Numbered from the stretch's first letter, positions 12,945-24,601 are shown. The stretch is DNA of 64,000 bases from Chiua virens (GCA_019787685.1 JAHNUO010000018.1:310001-374000); one strand, 5' to 3'. Numbers and translations: made by a program. Notes: generated from the letters alone by a model not told the origin.

Positions 12945-15900
12945 ATGGAATCCCTTGAGCAGAAAGAATGGCATGGGGGTCCCAAAGGACAGGATTCACC
13001 CCCCCTTGCATTCCTACTATCACCTCCTCTGATGCTGTGTTCTCACGATCCCCACTCTTGCAATACCTGTGGACAAGCATTTCTGACCGCCAGTGGCCTG
13101 TGTTGCCACTTGTCACACTCCCTACAGTGTCACCATCAGCAAACACTTCAGGTCCAACGTGCCCAACATGCCAGCGCACAGGCAGAACAGAACAGCACTT
13201 ACGACATGGAGCAGACTTTCGATCAAGTTGAGTGGCCTTCTGACAGTCATGATGGTGGTGGCGCGTGGCAAGCTGGTCACGGTGACTCGGGCAGAGACAG
13301 CCTGAGGGGCAGATCGACTCCTATTGAAGATGGGACTACAGCTGCTTGCGGGATGGATGAGGCTAGCAGAACGGATGGTCAGCATGATCATGAAACTGCG
13401 GATAACCCCAATACTCACTTTCCACACTTTGCCGAGGAATTCTCCATGCATGCCGCTGCAAGCATCCTTGGGCAGGATGCCACACCTTTTGAGAGAATGA
13501 GGCAGTACCAGGAAGGATCTGGAGCAGGGCCATACACACCTTTTGCAGATTGCGATGAGTGGGAGCTAGCCCAATGGCTCATCAAGAATGCTAACCAGCG
13601 TGCAACCGAAGAGTTCCTAAAGCTATCCATAGTCAGCACTCTTTTTTTCTTTCTTTTTCGAGTTTGTATACTCAGTCATACCTTTGCTAAGATCAAGAAT
13701 CGGACACAGCCATCCTACGGCAGCAACTACAAGTTCTTGAAGCTTGTAGATAAGCTGCCTACTGGACCAGAATGGACATGCTGAATGGTTCGTGTTCACG
13801 GAGACCTCGGGCCAATAGACGATGAGCCTGCCGATGATGCGTCCACTACCGAAGAGCTGGAATTGTGGATGCGAGACCCTGTGGCATGTGTTCGTGAATT
13901 AATTAGCAATCCAGCATTCAATGGCAATGTGGCATACGCACCAGAGAGAGTCTATGTCGACCACGATGGAAAGACTCATCGTTATGACGAGATGTGGACT
14001 GGCGAATGGTGGTGGAAGACGCAAGTGAGTAGTTGATTTTCATTAATGCCACACACCTAATTATTACTCAGGCGCGATTGCCCGCAGGCGCTACTGTTGC
14101 GCCCATAATTCTAGCATCAGATAAAACTGAACTGTTGCGTTTCAAAGGCGACAAGACAGCATGGCTGGTATACTTATCGATCAGAAACCTGGCGAAGGAA
14201 GTGCATCGTGAACCCTCACGCCATGCGTCAGTCTTGCTGGGGTACCTACCAGTGTCGAAACTCGCCTCATTCAAGGACAACTCAGTGGCTGGATACCGCC
14301 TGTTCCATTACTGCATGAAACAGCTGCTTCAGCCTCTCGTAGAGGCAGGTCGAAACGGAGTTGATATGGTTTGTGCCGATGGCTACATTCGTCGTGTCTT
14401 CCCAATTCTTGCAGCCTATGTTGGTGACCACCCTGAACAATGCTTGGTGGCATGCTGCGCCGAGAACCGTTGTCCCAAGTGTTTGGTTCCTGCTGACCAA
14501 CGAGGCGCAAATTCTCAATTCCCACGGCGCGATCAACAAAGTACATCACGTGTGCTCCACGCTCAAGCCAGCAACCAATATCCTCCTGAGTTCATCGCCG
14601 AGGGCTTGCATCCTGTTTTCTCACCCTTCTGGGCCAAGCTTCCCCATTCTGACATCTTCCTCTGTATCACTTCTGACATCCTCCACCAACTGCATCAAGG
14701 GATCGTCAAGGACCACCTCAAGAAATGGTGCAGCAAACTTGCGGATACCACTCACTTCGACGCACGTTTTCATGCGATGCCGGTCTTCCCTGGCCTTCGC
14801 CATTTCAAGAATGGCATATCAACCATCAAGCAGTGGACAGCCTCAGACCACAAGCAAGTAGAACACGTGTTCGTTGGAGCCCTGGTGGGGGTGATCGCAG
14901 AACCACATGTCCTGCAAGCAGCCCGGTGCCTCGTTGATTTCATTCAGCTCGCTCAGTACCATTCACACACCGATGAAACCCTCCTTGCTTTACAGGACAT
15001 GCTCAACAAATTCCACCGCCTCAAGAATGTATTTATTGAGCTCAGGTGTCGAGAACATTTCAATATCCCCAAATTTCATTCCCTCATCCACTATACTGAG
15101 ACCATCCGCAATCTAGGCAGTCTCGATGGACTGAACACGGAGACTTCAGAGCATCTCCACATCGACTTCGCCAAGAAGGCTTATGCTGCCACCAGCCGAA
15201 AGGACTACCCGATCCAGATGACCCGATGGCTTCAGCGGCAGGAAGCGGTCATCTGGTTTCAAAGCTATCTGGCGTGGTGTCAGAGGAGTGGCCTGATTAC
15301 TGACTCAGGCTCGGAGCACTCTGCTTCAAGTGCGTTATAGCCTCATGATTTGGCATCTCCCACTGACGCAGTAGCCTCTGTCTCAGGTGACTCGGAACAT
15401 GCAACACGTGCCCAAGGTCCATCTGAGTCTCAACATTACCGAGTATCTCAGCACGCACAGTTCGTCAAGATGACGGTCCATGACCTAGAGCATCACCATG
15501 GCACAGTGTGTTTCCTTGACGCACTCAAGGCATTCCTCAGCACGCTACCCCGTCGACACGGATTCTTTGATCCCAATGTCAACGACCATTTTGACGTTTT
15601 CAGTAACCTTGTATTGTTCATGCCCCCATTGGAGCATGCGACGAGCAAGAACGCCAGAATTTGGGCACATCCACTATGCCACAACGGTGCTCACAAGCCG
15701 CTAACCCTAGCCAGATATGACACCGTGCTAGTGGAACAGATTCGGAGCTACGAAAACAGGGTGGTCTTCATGGTAGGTCTGCGTATCTGATTACAATGTA
15801 CAGTAGACTAATGTGGGTTCTAGGTCTGCGTGTTGCTGAAGTCCGTGCTATATTCAAACTGCCATTGCATCTCAGAGATTATGCACACCCGCTTGCCTAT

Positions 15901-16164
15901 ATCCACTGGTTCAAACCTTTACAGACGATGGATGCCACAGTCAAAATGTTTTCCATCAGCCGCTCGACCAGGCTTCGGGGTCCAAATGCCGTGGTCATCC
16001 CAGTGAATCAGATCGTCCAGCATTGCCATCTAATACCCCACTTCCCACGGGGTGCCGTTCATCCCCAATGGATCCGTGGCCACGCATTAACAGAGGCTCA
16101 ACACTTTTACCTCAACAGATATATTGATGTCCACACATTTGAACAGTACCGGCAACACGATTGA
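12945..16164 (+). pseudogene. Plavaka-family DNA transposase, interrupted by stops
   Basis: Transposase of the fungal Plavaka group. The N-terminal segment has a C2H2-like zinc finger (CNTCGQAFLTASGLCCHLSH). It is followed by an acidic linker and a spliced exon (IKNRTQPSYGSNYKFLKLVD...GPEWTC), then ELELWMRDPVACVRELI. A clean 47-nt intron (14025-14071, GTGAGT...CAG) leads into the catalytic core: LPAGATVAPIILASDKTELL, DKTAWLVYLSIRNLAKEVHR, FPILAAYVGDHPEQCLVACC and RCPKCLVPADQRG. The C-terminal block GLRVAEVRAIFKLP...HLIPHFPRGAVH is present. Two in-frame nonsense codons break it: TGA at 13782-13784 and TAG at 15338-15340. The last intron is bounded by a duplicated TAGGTCTGCGT and needs an odd GTCTGC donor. 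The N-terminal start is uncertain. As it stands it should not give a full-length transposase. Confidence 0.85.
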
Positions 16165-16190
16165 AGATGGGATGCACTTATGATGGAGAG

Positions 16191-16372
16191 GGTGGGAGGG
16201 CGGGCGGGCAGTGAGTATTGCTCTGTTCCACAGTCACAGACCTTATTTTACTGACACGCGCTCATTCGGTTATTCAGTCTATCCACATATGTGTATTGCA
16301 AGACTGGCGGGATTCAGAGGACATGCATGTGAATGGTGAATGGAGGGGGCGGGTGGGCGGGTGGTGAGTACC
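16191..16372 (+). repeat. Degenerate direct repeat with G-rich tracts, 3' of Plavaka
   Basis: Two G-rich tracts, 16191-16208 (GGTGGGAGGGCGGGCGGG) and 16343-16364, lie about 155 bp apart. Each is followed directly by GTGAGTA and, 70-75 bp later, by TCAG|TCTATGCA-like sequence. The unit looks like a duplicated exon-intron piece. Each tract has at least four G-runs and could form a quadruplex. No protein is recognised across it. Confidence 0.55.
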
Positions 16373-17535
16373 TTTGTGTTCAGCCCACATTGTACTTACG
16401 CAGTCATTGATCAGTCTATGCACCGGAGTGTGTTGCAGGACGGGTCCCAAGTCTTTGTGAACGACGTGTGAAACACCAGTGGTACTTTTTACCCCAGTTA
16501 TCAGGTCATGCGCTAATCACTTCCAGTCAGATGGTCGGTTTGATGATTTTATCTATCCTTCCATTACGGTACACTCTCGGCTCCCAAAATCCTACTATCA
16601 GGCTATGAATACCTCAAGCGCATGGTAATTGAACATTGTCGAGCCTCATAAACAACTGTGACATAAGGTGTTGTGACTCAGAGGCCATGCAACTTGTATG
16701 GTCAATCTCCCATCTAACAGAGATCACAGGTTCAAATGGTGTCTTTCCATATCATGGTATCCTAGATTACTACTTGTATTAATCTCAATATAATTGTACT
16801 AATCTCTGAGTTGATGTATATACAGAGTCAGACTGGATGTGACCGTGCTTTATTTGTACTTGCACGAAAGTTCTGAAAGTTGATGACTTAATGCCACAAG
16901 GTCAAAGTCCCACGAGGTACCGGCAACTTAGCTCTGGGCCAATGGTTAGTGATTATTTAGTACTCATGACATACATACTTGCTATATAGTACTCTGTAGT
17001 ACAGATTGTGGGTAGTTAGCTCCATAGTGCTCTGTAGACTACATAGAAGGTGATGTACTACCACAGTCAACCAGTTTTTTTTTTTTTCCAGATGCCTTAT
17101 CCAAAAATATGTATAGAAGCTTTCTTTTCATTAAAATATAGTGCAGACAAAGTATTTAGTGTTTTGCAACAAAGTATGGTCCTGTATGGTAGTATTTTGT
17201 AATGGCTCAAGCCACATAAGTGCAGTCAGACCGTGGACATTTTGCTGATGTAGTAATGAGTGTGTTCAGCACAGAAAACTTACTTTTGAACTTACTTTTG
17301 GAGAGTTTGATGCTGAACATTGGCATGGTGGAAGGGAGGGAAGACATTCAAGACATAGTGGTCTCTGGTATTCACCCCAACCAAATTTGTTTGATAGAGC
17401 CCTCGGCAGGTAATACCTAGTACGGGACCCTCCCATTTGTCCAACTCCGAAACAAATCTCATTGGTCAAAAACCATCAGAGCAACTAGGAGGACAGACGA
17501 GGTATTGCATTGAATTCAAGCGATAGCATCATAAC
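16373..17535. other. Gene-free region, probable right flank of Plavaka
   Basis: No supported gene. Contains scattered ATAGTACTC/GTAGTAC words at 16955-17065 similar to those left of 10.1 kb, and a 13-base T run near 17075. Short open stretches at 17220-17420 lack coding character. Confidence 0.3.
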
Positions 17536-17650
17536 TTGAACCTATTAGTAGTGACCGGCAGCCCTACTAGTCTTTTCTTGAAGCGTGCAAATGTAGAGAC
17601 TCGCCCTGGAACAGAAGTACCACCATACACCGCCATACACCATCACTGTC

Positions 17651-18622
17651 ATGCCTCTGGAGGTCAGAACGCCACAAGCCCCAGCTGCTGGGGTTGCAGG
17701 GGTTGGGGTGGGTGCCATGTGGGATGGCGGTGACATCGGAGCAGTAGCAGGCAGGACGCCGAGGACGCTTCAGAGTCAACCAAGTCTTTGGAGACTACGG
17801 GAACAAGAAGTACCCCAGGTCATGCAGCAGTTGTCCATACCACGCCTGCTGCAAACACTTCCTCCAGTCATGCAGCCCAGTCAATATGTCAACCCTTCCC
17901 GAGGGGCAGCACCATTGGTGTTACCTGCCGTGCTCCCATCTGCGCAAGAAGGTGGGTATGATGTCATCGTCCCCTAGTTTATCTGTCTCGCATCTCGCTG
18001 AGCTGACATTGTCTTGTTTCACTCTGGTTTAGATGGAGATTTCTACGACTCGTACATATTAGATGGGTATACAGAGGAATATGTCTCACCGACATTGATC
18101 TCCCACCCGCCTACTTCTCAAGCACAGGCAAGTACACCGCCAGTGCAAAAACGACAGTCCCCTGTGGCAGTGTTACCCTATCAACAACCACAACCCCAGG
18201 CACAGGAACAACAAGAACTACCCACATAGATACAACCTGCTCCCAGCCATTCCAGGATGCCAAGCAACACAAGCTTGAGTTCTGGGCATGGTCGGGCACC
18301 CTCAAGAGCTGCGAATATGGCTATGATCCATGGGTGCCCACACATGGCCACAGATATGAATATGGGTGCGGACGTGGTGGTCATTGAACGTAGCCCAAGC
18401 GCGGTCAATGTGAGCAGTCCAAACATGGGCAGGAGCGTCTCAAACAGGACACTCCGCTGGAAACCAACACGCCGTCAAATGGTGCATCGTGTGCCTGTCT
18501 ACGATGACGAGAACGATGATGGGTTTGTCAATGACAAGTTGGAGATGGCAACCATCCGGGTCAAGGTATGTCCCACATTCACCCTTGGCAGCACTTTTTT
18601 GGAACTCCGAGAGTCTTGCTGA
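17651..18622 (+). CDS. Hypothetical Pro/Gln-rich protein, exons only
   Basis: Unrecognised. Three plus-strand segments look like successive exons. 17651-17960 is Pro/Val/Gln-rich. 18032-18229 (DGDFYDSYILDGYTEEYVSP) follows an AG and runs into PYQQPQPQAQEQQ, with a stop at 18227. 18257-18566 contains VVVIERSPSAVN and VPVYDDENDDGFVNDKLEMA, ending near a possible AAG|GTATGT donor. Low complexity, serine/proline richness and the absence of a conserved core are typical of the variable N-terminal regions of transposon-linked fungal proteins. I cannot connect it to a downstream domain. It may be a decayed fragment. Confidence 0.35.
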
Positions 18623-18744
18623 CCAATTTCTTTCTACAAGCAAAATTAGTCTGTAAGATGATCCCTCTCAACTGAACTCTCCCGGACAGCCCTTTTTTAG
18701 CTTGGTGGCCCAGATGACCTGCAGGCGTGCCCCAACAAGGCACT

Positions 18745-18987
18745 GTCATAGTCCTCTTGGACTTTGTCCGCGGTCCACAAGATGTCTTAGTGGTTTCGAG
18801 TCTAGTCTTTGGTTACGTTCCCCTGTGACTTACTTTTTCTTTTTTTTTTGCAGCTCTCAACCGTGACATTGTCATTGGAGAATGCCTCCCCTTGTCCACT
18901 GCTCACAAGATGTCTGTGAGCAGTTTTGAGTTGGGTCTTTGATCGCGTCCCACTGACCTTTTTCTTCTTTTTTTGCAGCTCTCAAGC
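18745..18987 (+). repeat. Degenerate tandem repeat ending in polypyrimidine-CAG
   Basis: Two units about 125 bp long share CACAAGATGTCT, GAGT(C/T)(T/G)(A/G)GTCTTTG, CG TTCCC/CGTCCC, and a T-rich tract ending TTTTTGCAGCTCTCAA (18835-18860 and 18961-18985). Each ends in what looks like a 3' splice site. This is either a duplicated intron-exon boundary or a minisatellite. No coding sequence follows. Confidence 0.5.
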
Positions 18988-20118
18988 AACAACAGCAGTG
19001 ACGCCATCCTCACGCATGGCATACACACACCTCACAATGAACACTCTCACCGATCATGCACACCCAATCAAGACTGATGCACACTGACAAAGGCGTCATA
19101 CACACATGCACGACAACGACAACGATGACAGACCACAGCTACATACACAGACCCTCGTCCAACCGCAATGACCTGCTGCCAGTATCTGCATACCCATCGC
19201 TGTGATCGCACATGCATGCACCACGTCACCCACTCATATCCATGTCACCCACACCCACCACCTCGCTCACACGCAGCCATCCTTCGTTGCTGCTGTTGTC
19301 CCCCTCACCTTGCTGTCACGCTCATGCTTGCCCTCCCACTGGTGTTTGCATGTGAGTGCTTGCCCCATCCCTGTTACACCATTACCTTCATGTCGCTGCC
19401 CCCACCCCCACCCTTGTCTTTGTGCTCATGTGCAACCACAAAGGGAATGTAATGTCATGCTCCCATTTGTATTTGCATGCGAGCGCTCACCCTCGCGTTG
19501 TTGCCTTGCCTCCATCCCCACGTTGTCACTTCTCACATTGTTGCCATGCCCTTGCACTCGTGTTTGCATGTGAACGCTCACTCACATCCCTCTTACCCTT
19601 GTGTCCCTCCTGCCCTGACCGTCATCACCCTTGCCATATGCTCTGCGTACTCATCACAGGTCTTCTGTACTTCCTGTAGATATGTCATATATTTCTCTTA
19701 TTTCGTTGAATTCATTCGATGAGCAATTCAGGTTGATCCATACTTTTCGCAGTCAATCGGTGTGATTCTATTGCACGAGGGACATTCTAAGTAACTAGAA
19801 AAGTCAGAAAGATGCCTGTATGCCGAAGGCCCAGGGCAAGTTGGGAAACTAAGTTGCTGGCTCTCTTCCTTTGGTGCATGGATGTGGACACGGAGGTAGA
19901 TGAATGCTCAGATGACGACTGGGCCCTGGGACAGGATGAGGGCTAGGTCTCATGCCAAGTGCATGCTGTGTGTCAGACAGAGCAACGCTTGACCGACAAC
20001 TGGGCCCAGTAAGGGGATGTGGACTAGCCTGGATGCCCCAAAAAGGATCGGTGTCCGGGTACATTGCAGAATCGTCGACACGTGGGTAGAAACCCCCATA
20101 CAGACCGCGTGGATCCCC
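18988..20118. other. CA-rich low-complexity region with a threefold degenerate repeat
   Basis: No gene supported. 19015-19640 is rich in CAC/ACC words. A motif close to GTGTTTGCATGTGAGCGCTC occurs three times, near 19342, 19467 and 19560. The remainder to 20118 shows a loose repeat of CTGGGCCC(A/T)GGGA-type words and nothing else recognisable. Confidence 0.4.
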
Positions 20119-21590
20119 TCATACATCGCCTCCATAAATGTCCTCTGGGTAGGCTCCACTGTTGAGGTACATTGCTCGTTGCATGCCCACCGCTCTCCTC
20201 TGCATCTGTGTTGGAGCAATCATTCCCACGTCATTCTCATGGTAAGAAATGAATGGGGGTTGTGAAGGGTGGAATGCATGTGATGAATGACCACCTCCCA
20301 CCTGTCGAGTCTGGTTCATCCAATCGCTGTAGGTAAACCTCTTGTCACAAAGGTTCTGTGGAGGAAGCGAAGGAACTACTGTAGTCGGAGGAAAACTTGT
20401 GGGATTGGCGAGTGGAACCATCACACCGGCAACAGTTCCCGTGGTGGTCAGGATCTCTGTGGGAACAGAAGCATGAGGAACAGCAGCCTCGCACAGAGGC
20501 ATGGAAGGGGCCTGGGGTTCGACAGCAACTTGTGCGGAGGGGATGGTTGGGACGGAACCAGCGACCTTGCAAGGGGCAGCAACAGTGGCATCATTTTCAG
20601 GGGATCTGCGGGAAGTGTCAAATTCAGTAAGAGGCGCAAGAGGCACGTGGTGCTTCGGAGATGGGCTTGATGGTTTGAGCAATTGTTCAGTACTAGTGTT
20701 GTGAAGTTCCTTCGGAGTCAACGGCAAAAAGATCCTGGGCACAGTATTAGGTGCTGTTTCTGATGTTGAAGCTTATTATATGTGTCACAATGCAACATAA
20801 TTCAGCTCACCAGCACCGTCAAATAAGTCCTTCTCACATGCTGGATGCACTTTGGAAGCAGTGACTTGTCGAGCTGTCTGATGGTCAGTACGAGTCTAAT
20901 ATCTATTGCCACGGACACTACCTTGCACAGTCTTGTCAGTGTCAGAGTCTGACACTTCCACATACTTGGCGCTCTTGAATTTCTTCACCCCCTTGGTGGG
21001 TCTCTTGCGTCCGTCATCCTTATTAGATTGAGTCGAATTGATGGCAGGAACAGGCTTCTTGGCCTTATGCTTACATGACTTGGCAACATCTTGATAGTCT
21101 TCTTCCAGACTTTCATTGATGTCAACGACTGGTAATGAATGCTCGTTTCCATCAACGATGTCCACTTCGTCATCGCTCGAATCGAGAGTTACGATAGCTT
21201 TCTTCTTCCCCTCGATGGCAGCATTGCCCCCCTTCTTCTTTGCAGGAATAACACAGGGACCACCATCACTGCTGCTGCTACTGATAACGATGGGATCGCT
21301 GTAGGTTGCCTTTGGGACCTGTTTTTGTTTGATCCGCGTCACAGCCATAGTGGGAGGAAGCCGCTCAGGACCATCGAAGTCGAAAGTACCATTGCCATAC
21401 ATTTGCTGGGCTTTGGCGTGAGTGCTGTCATAAGGGGGAGGCGCGCCTATGACAACTGGCGCATTGAACTCCGAGACGGCACCTGTGTACGATGTAGGAG
21501 TCAATGACCCCTTGAGATGATAAACCCGTATTCCCACTTTGTCTACAGGATGCCCAGACTGCCCACATTGATTGTCCTACCCGTCCGTTG
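20119..21590 (-). CDS. Hypothetical charged, low-complexity protein
   Basis: Unrecognised minus-strand gene. The upstream exon (about 21590-20920) starts near QCGQSGHPVDKVGIRVYHLKG. It then has a serine/acidic run (IVISSSSSDGG), basic patches (PAKKKGGNAAIEGKKKA) and an alternating acidic and basic tail (TLDSSDDEVDIVDG, KHKAKKPVP, GRKRPTKGVKKFKSAKYVEV). A second exon at 20742-20119 is Pro/Thr/Val-rich (PSSPSPKHHVPLAP) and ends AMYLNSGAYPEDIYGGDV. The charged linker plus low-complexity composition suggests a disordered nuclear protein. It resembles the N-terminal half of hypothetical genes next to transposons in mushroom genomes. I cannot see a catalytic domain, and the junction between exons was not resolved. 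Confidence 0.4.
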
Positions 21591-21769
21591 TGGTCCCATG
21601 TCCATCTGAGTGGATCCAACCCATATTCGTATGTTTTGTTTTTCGTTCCTACATGTTTTCGTGCGAGGTGACCGAATCGGGTTGCTTGATCAGGATCGCA
21701 CAACGTACACTAATCAACTCTCTTTTTGTCCAATTTCTATTTTATTTCATACCTTCTTAGATTTTTTTC

Positions 21770-22380
21770 AGACAGTTCCGTGTTATTGACACGTATCTGA
21801 TTGGTTATAAGGAATGGATAGTTGGATAGTCAGGTCGTACAACATTTTAAAGGTAGTCCATTGATTCACGGATCAAACCTTATCCCATCTTGACAGAACA
21901 TTGTTTTCCTTTTCACAGGTTGATCTCCATGAGAGACGGCTCTGTATACGTACACTTTCCTTATTTATTTGATACTTTATCCACTGTAAAAGTCCTGGGA
22001 ATACCTGAGACTATAAAATTTGTGTTTGTAAATAAAAATTTCATCTTTTGATCCCCATTTTCTCTCACGTTCTAAGTTGCCTCGTCCGTTTAACTATATT
22101 TTCTATCCACCCTTACTCGTACTCAATCACCGTTGTGCTCGAGTCTCTGCCTTGTTGCCGAACTATCCGACTGTCCGTGTTTTGGCCGGTTTTGTCGACC
22201 TTCATACAGTTTCACCCAGGAACGCGTCCGGATTGCTTTCAAAGCTCTTGTCAACGCCTTGACACTTCGTCTCCAACCTCAGAACCCCTTGGGACGAGTC
22301 ATACTCGCACCCATTCCTTTTCTTTCTATCTGACAGTTCTACTAATCCTGGTCCTGTCACACCAGCCCGTTTTATAGTTC
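21770..22380 (+). repeat. Possible old LTR fragment
   Basis: At 21985-22020, CTGTAAAAGTCCTGGGAATAC...GACTATAAAA resembles the promoter part of the LTRs at 56890 and 60149 (CTTTAACAGTCCTGGG...GACTATAAAA). It is followed by similarly T/C-rich sequence with CCTCGTCCG versus CCTCGTCCTATCG. The similarity is partial, and I could not place termini or a target duplication. It may be a distant relative of those LTRs. Confidence 0.3.
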
Positions 22381-22410
22381 TTCAACGATATTGAGTAAAC
22401 AATGATAGAA

Positions 22411-22440
22411 GGGATGAACGACACTTACGTCGTTCATCCC
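22411..22440. other. Perfect 12-bp inverted repeat with 6-nt loop
   Basis: GGGATGAACGAC at 22411-22422 and GTCGTTCATCCC at 22429-22440 pair perfectly around ACTTAC. It lies 44 bp beyond the stop of the minus-strand gene ending at 22484, so in that transcript it would form a stable 3' UTR hairpin. Role unknown. Confidence 0.75.
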
Positions 22441-22483
22441 GTTTGGAAAGCTTTACTGTGGTGATTTGTCCGGCAAGGAGGGC

Positions 22484-24601
22484 CTACTGTAGACAGCGCT
22501 GCTCGGCATTGGTGAGATCAGCGATTCCTTTTGTTCTGGCGCCAGAATGGTGAAGCTGGCCAGGCATTAGAACGCCATCTGGCCACCCCTTCATAACAAG
22601 TCCCTGCGTGGCAAGGAAGTTCAGGAGGGTAGTCCACGGGAACATGCTGCGTTTGAATTTTGAAACATTGCCTCCTATGGACTCTGTTGCAATCCATGAT
22701 AAGAACACTAAAGCACAGTGCGAGATTTACTCACAGAGAAGTGTGATTATACTGTCTTTGATGTTAGTCATGATGTCATCGTTCATGTGCTCTTCTCCTC
22801 CATCCAATGGTGCTGGTGGTGCCCACAATGCTGCAAGTGCCAGTGATTGACTACTCGTCACCAAATGCTTCCTTGACAGTCTTGAGGGAGACGTGGTTGC
22901 TGCAAGGATAACGTTAGCACGTCTCTTTGACGACAGCGTGAACTTAACTTACAAAACATGTGATTTGAGGTGTCCAATCATCGTAGTGGAATTTGCGCAG
23001 CATCGGGTCTTGAAAAACTGTGACGCTCATCAGTATATGTAAAGGATGATTAGAAGGAGTTATGCTCACTGTTATGGCACCCCCCGTCGTATGTGTGAAG
23101 CCTAGCGATGCATCTTCATTTGCAACACTCCCGCACATGATGATCGTGGCTTCAAATCCGTGTTTCGCCGACTCATTCTCGAGCTAATATATGTCGTTAG
23201 GGTATGATGTTAGGTAGAAAAGTTGTGCATACCATAGATATAACTCACTTCCTTGCCTTACTGAAGGCTTGCGTGCGCTGTGCAATGGTTTGAGGGGAAC
23301 ACTGGATGTTGTCGATCATGTCATGGACCTCTAAGATTTCTTGCCAAGTTTCGGGGTTGTCTTCCTTGAACTTCAGGTACAACTCGCGACGAATGCTAGG
23401 AGAAACTGGGAAATATTAGTAGTGGAACGCCGGAAAGTGAGTGAGAAACTTACGCGGGACATCTGGCAGGAGTCCAAGCCGTCGTCTCTCTTGTTCTTCA
23501 TGTTGCATTGCATATTTTGTATATTGATTCCAATGGTTTATACCATTCACAGTGCGCAAGTAGCTCTTGTGCCAGCCGTCTAGTATTTGCTGTACAGTGA
23601 GATTGGTTTGTTCAATGAGTCGAATGAGGACAGCTTCGAGTTCGTCATAGCCAGCTGCGAGGATGGCATTGACAGCAGCCGTTTGTCATCCAGATGTTGG
23701 AGTCAAAGGGCCAGCGTTGGTAGGACTGCTGGACAAAACATTGCCAACTGGAACAGGTGTTGGTGGAATAACGCGCATTGTGGGCACAGTCTGTGAGTCA
23801 CTGCATGTCGCGTGATCATTCAGTGGTACCGTCACAGGAATGCTGAGTGTCAGACCGTCAAAGGCATTGGCAGGGGTAGAGTGGCTGTTTGATGACTGGG
23901 GACCTAATAAGATTGCGGAGGATGGCGTAACAAGCGAGCTAGGTACAGTATTGGCATCGTTAGTGGCAGACAACACAGGAGGTTGGGATAAATACCCTTC
24001 AGTGACCTCTCCCATAAGAGTGCAGTGAGCCCAGCTTGCTGCAAGATGACATTGTCACGAGCTCTCTCACTTGGCTTGATATGAGTTCGAAGTTGGGTGG
24101 GGGTTTCTACAGGAGGTGAAAGTGGTTGGCATCCACCACCAACCTGCTCCTTAAGGGAGCTGTCTACCATGTCTTGCGCGGCATCATCAAGACCTGCTGT
24201 AGACTGTGTAAGAGGCAATGGGGTTTTTGATCGACAGGATGAGTTTCGCATGGAAGTATCGATGGTGGTCAGGAGATTCAATTGGTGGACTGACAAGTAC
24301 TTATAGCACAAACCTTGTGCTATGCGAACAATGGCGACAGACCACATGCGAACAACTTGAACAAGAACAAATCCTGAACAACTTGAACGACATTAGCCAA
24401 AGCGGTCTGCTAGAACTGACACAGACAGACCACTCTGGATGACTCATTTTCAGGTGCTAGTAGCACCTGAGAAATTAGCTTACCATGGAACATGCCTAAG
24501 ACAGAAATCGGGTAGATGGGGATCTGATTATCATTGAAGTTCTGTCCGCTCTGCTGCAAATGCGCGCCACCAGGTGTTCCATTCTGTCCAGGCATGCACA
24601 C
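22484..24601 (-). pseudogene. Conserved-type Agaricomycete hypothetical protein, broken by a stop
   Basis: Spliced minus-strand gene. Segments in order are MPGQNGTPGGAHLQQSGQ (24592), a Ser/Pro/Thr-rich linker (24240-24040 and 24000-23690), and then a well-formed helical region. That region reads AILAAGYDELEAVLIRLIEQ, ILDGWHKSYLRTVNGINHWN, QYTKYAMQHEEQERRRLGLL and SIRRELYLKFKEDNPETWQE, followed by an ENESAKHGFEATIIMCGS-type segment. The C-terminus is FPWTTLLNFLATQGLVMKGW with PDGV and a short tail. The block around GWHKSY...NHWNQYTKYA and the terminal GWP(D/E)GV are features I associate with hypothetical proteins that recur near transposons in mushroom genomes; this is memory of the pattern, not a search. 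An in-frame TGA at 23686-23688 (TSG-stop-QTAA) interrupts the frame, so the copy is probably dead or needs readthrough. Function unknown. Confidence 0.5.

Noticed and set aside
20287..20670. Gly/Trp-rich plus-strand ORF
   Set aside because: Shadow of the Pro/Thr-rich exon on the other strand.
22411..22440. Hairpin as a Helitron 3' terminus
   Set aside because: No CTRR end follows within about 12 bases on either strand, and no Rep/helicase gene is adjacent.
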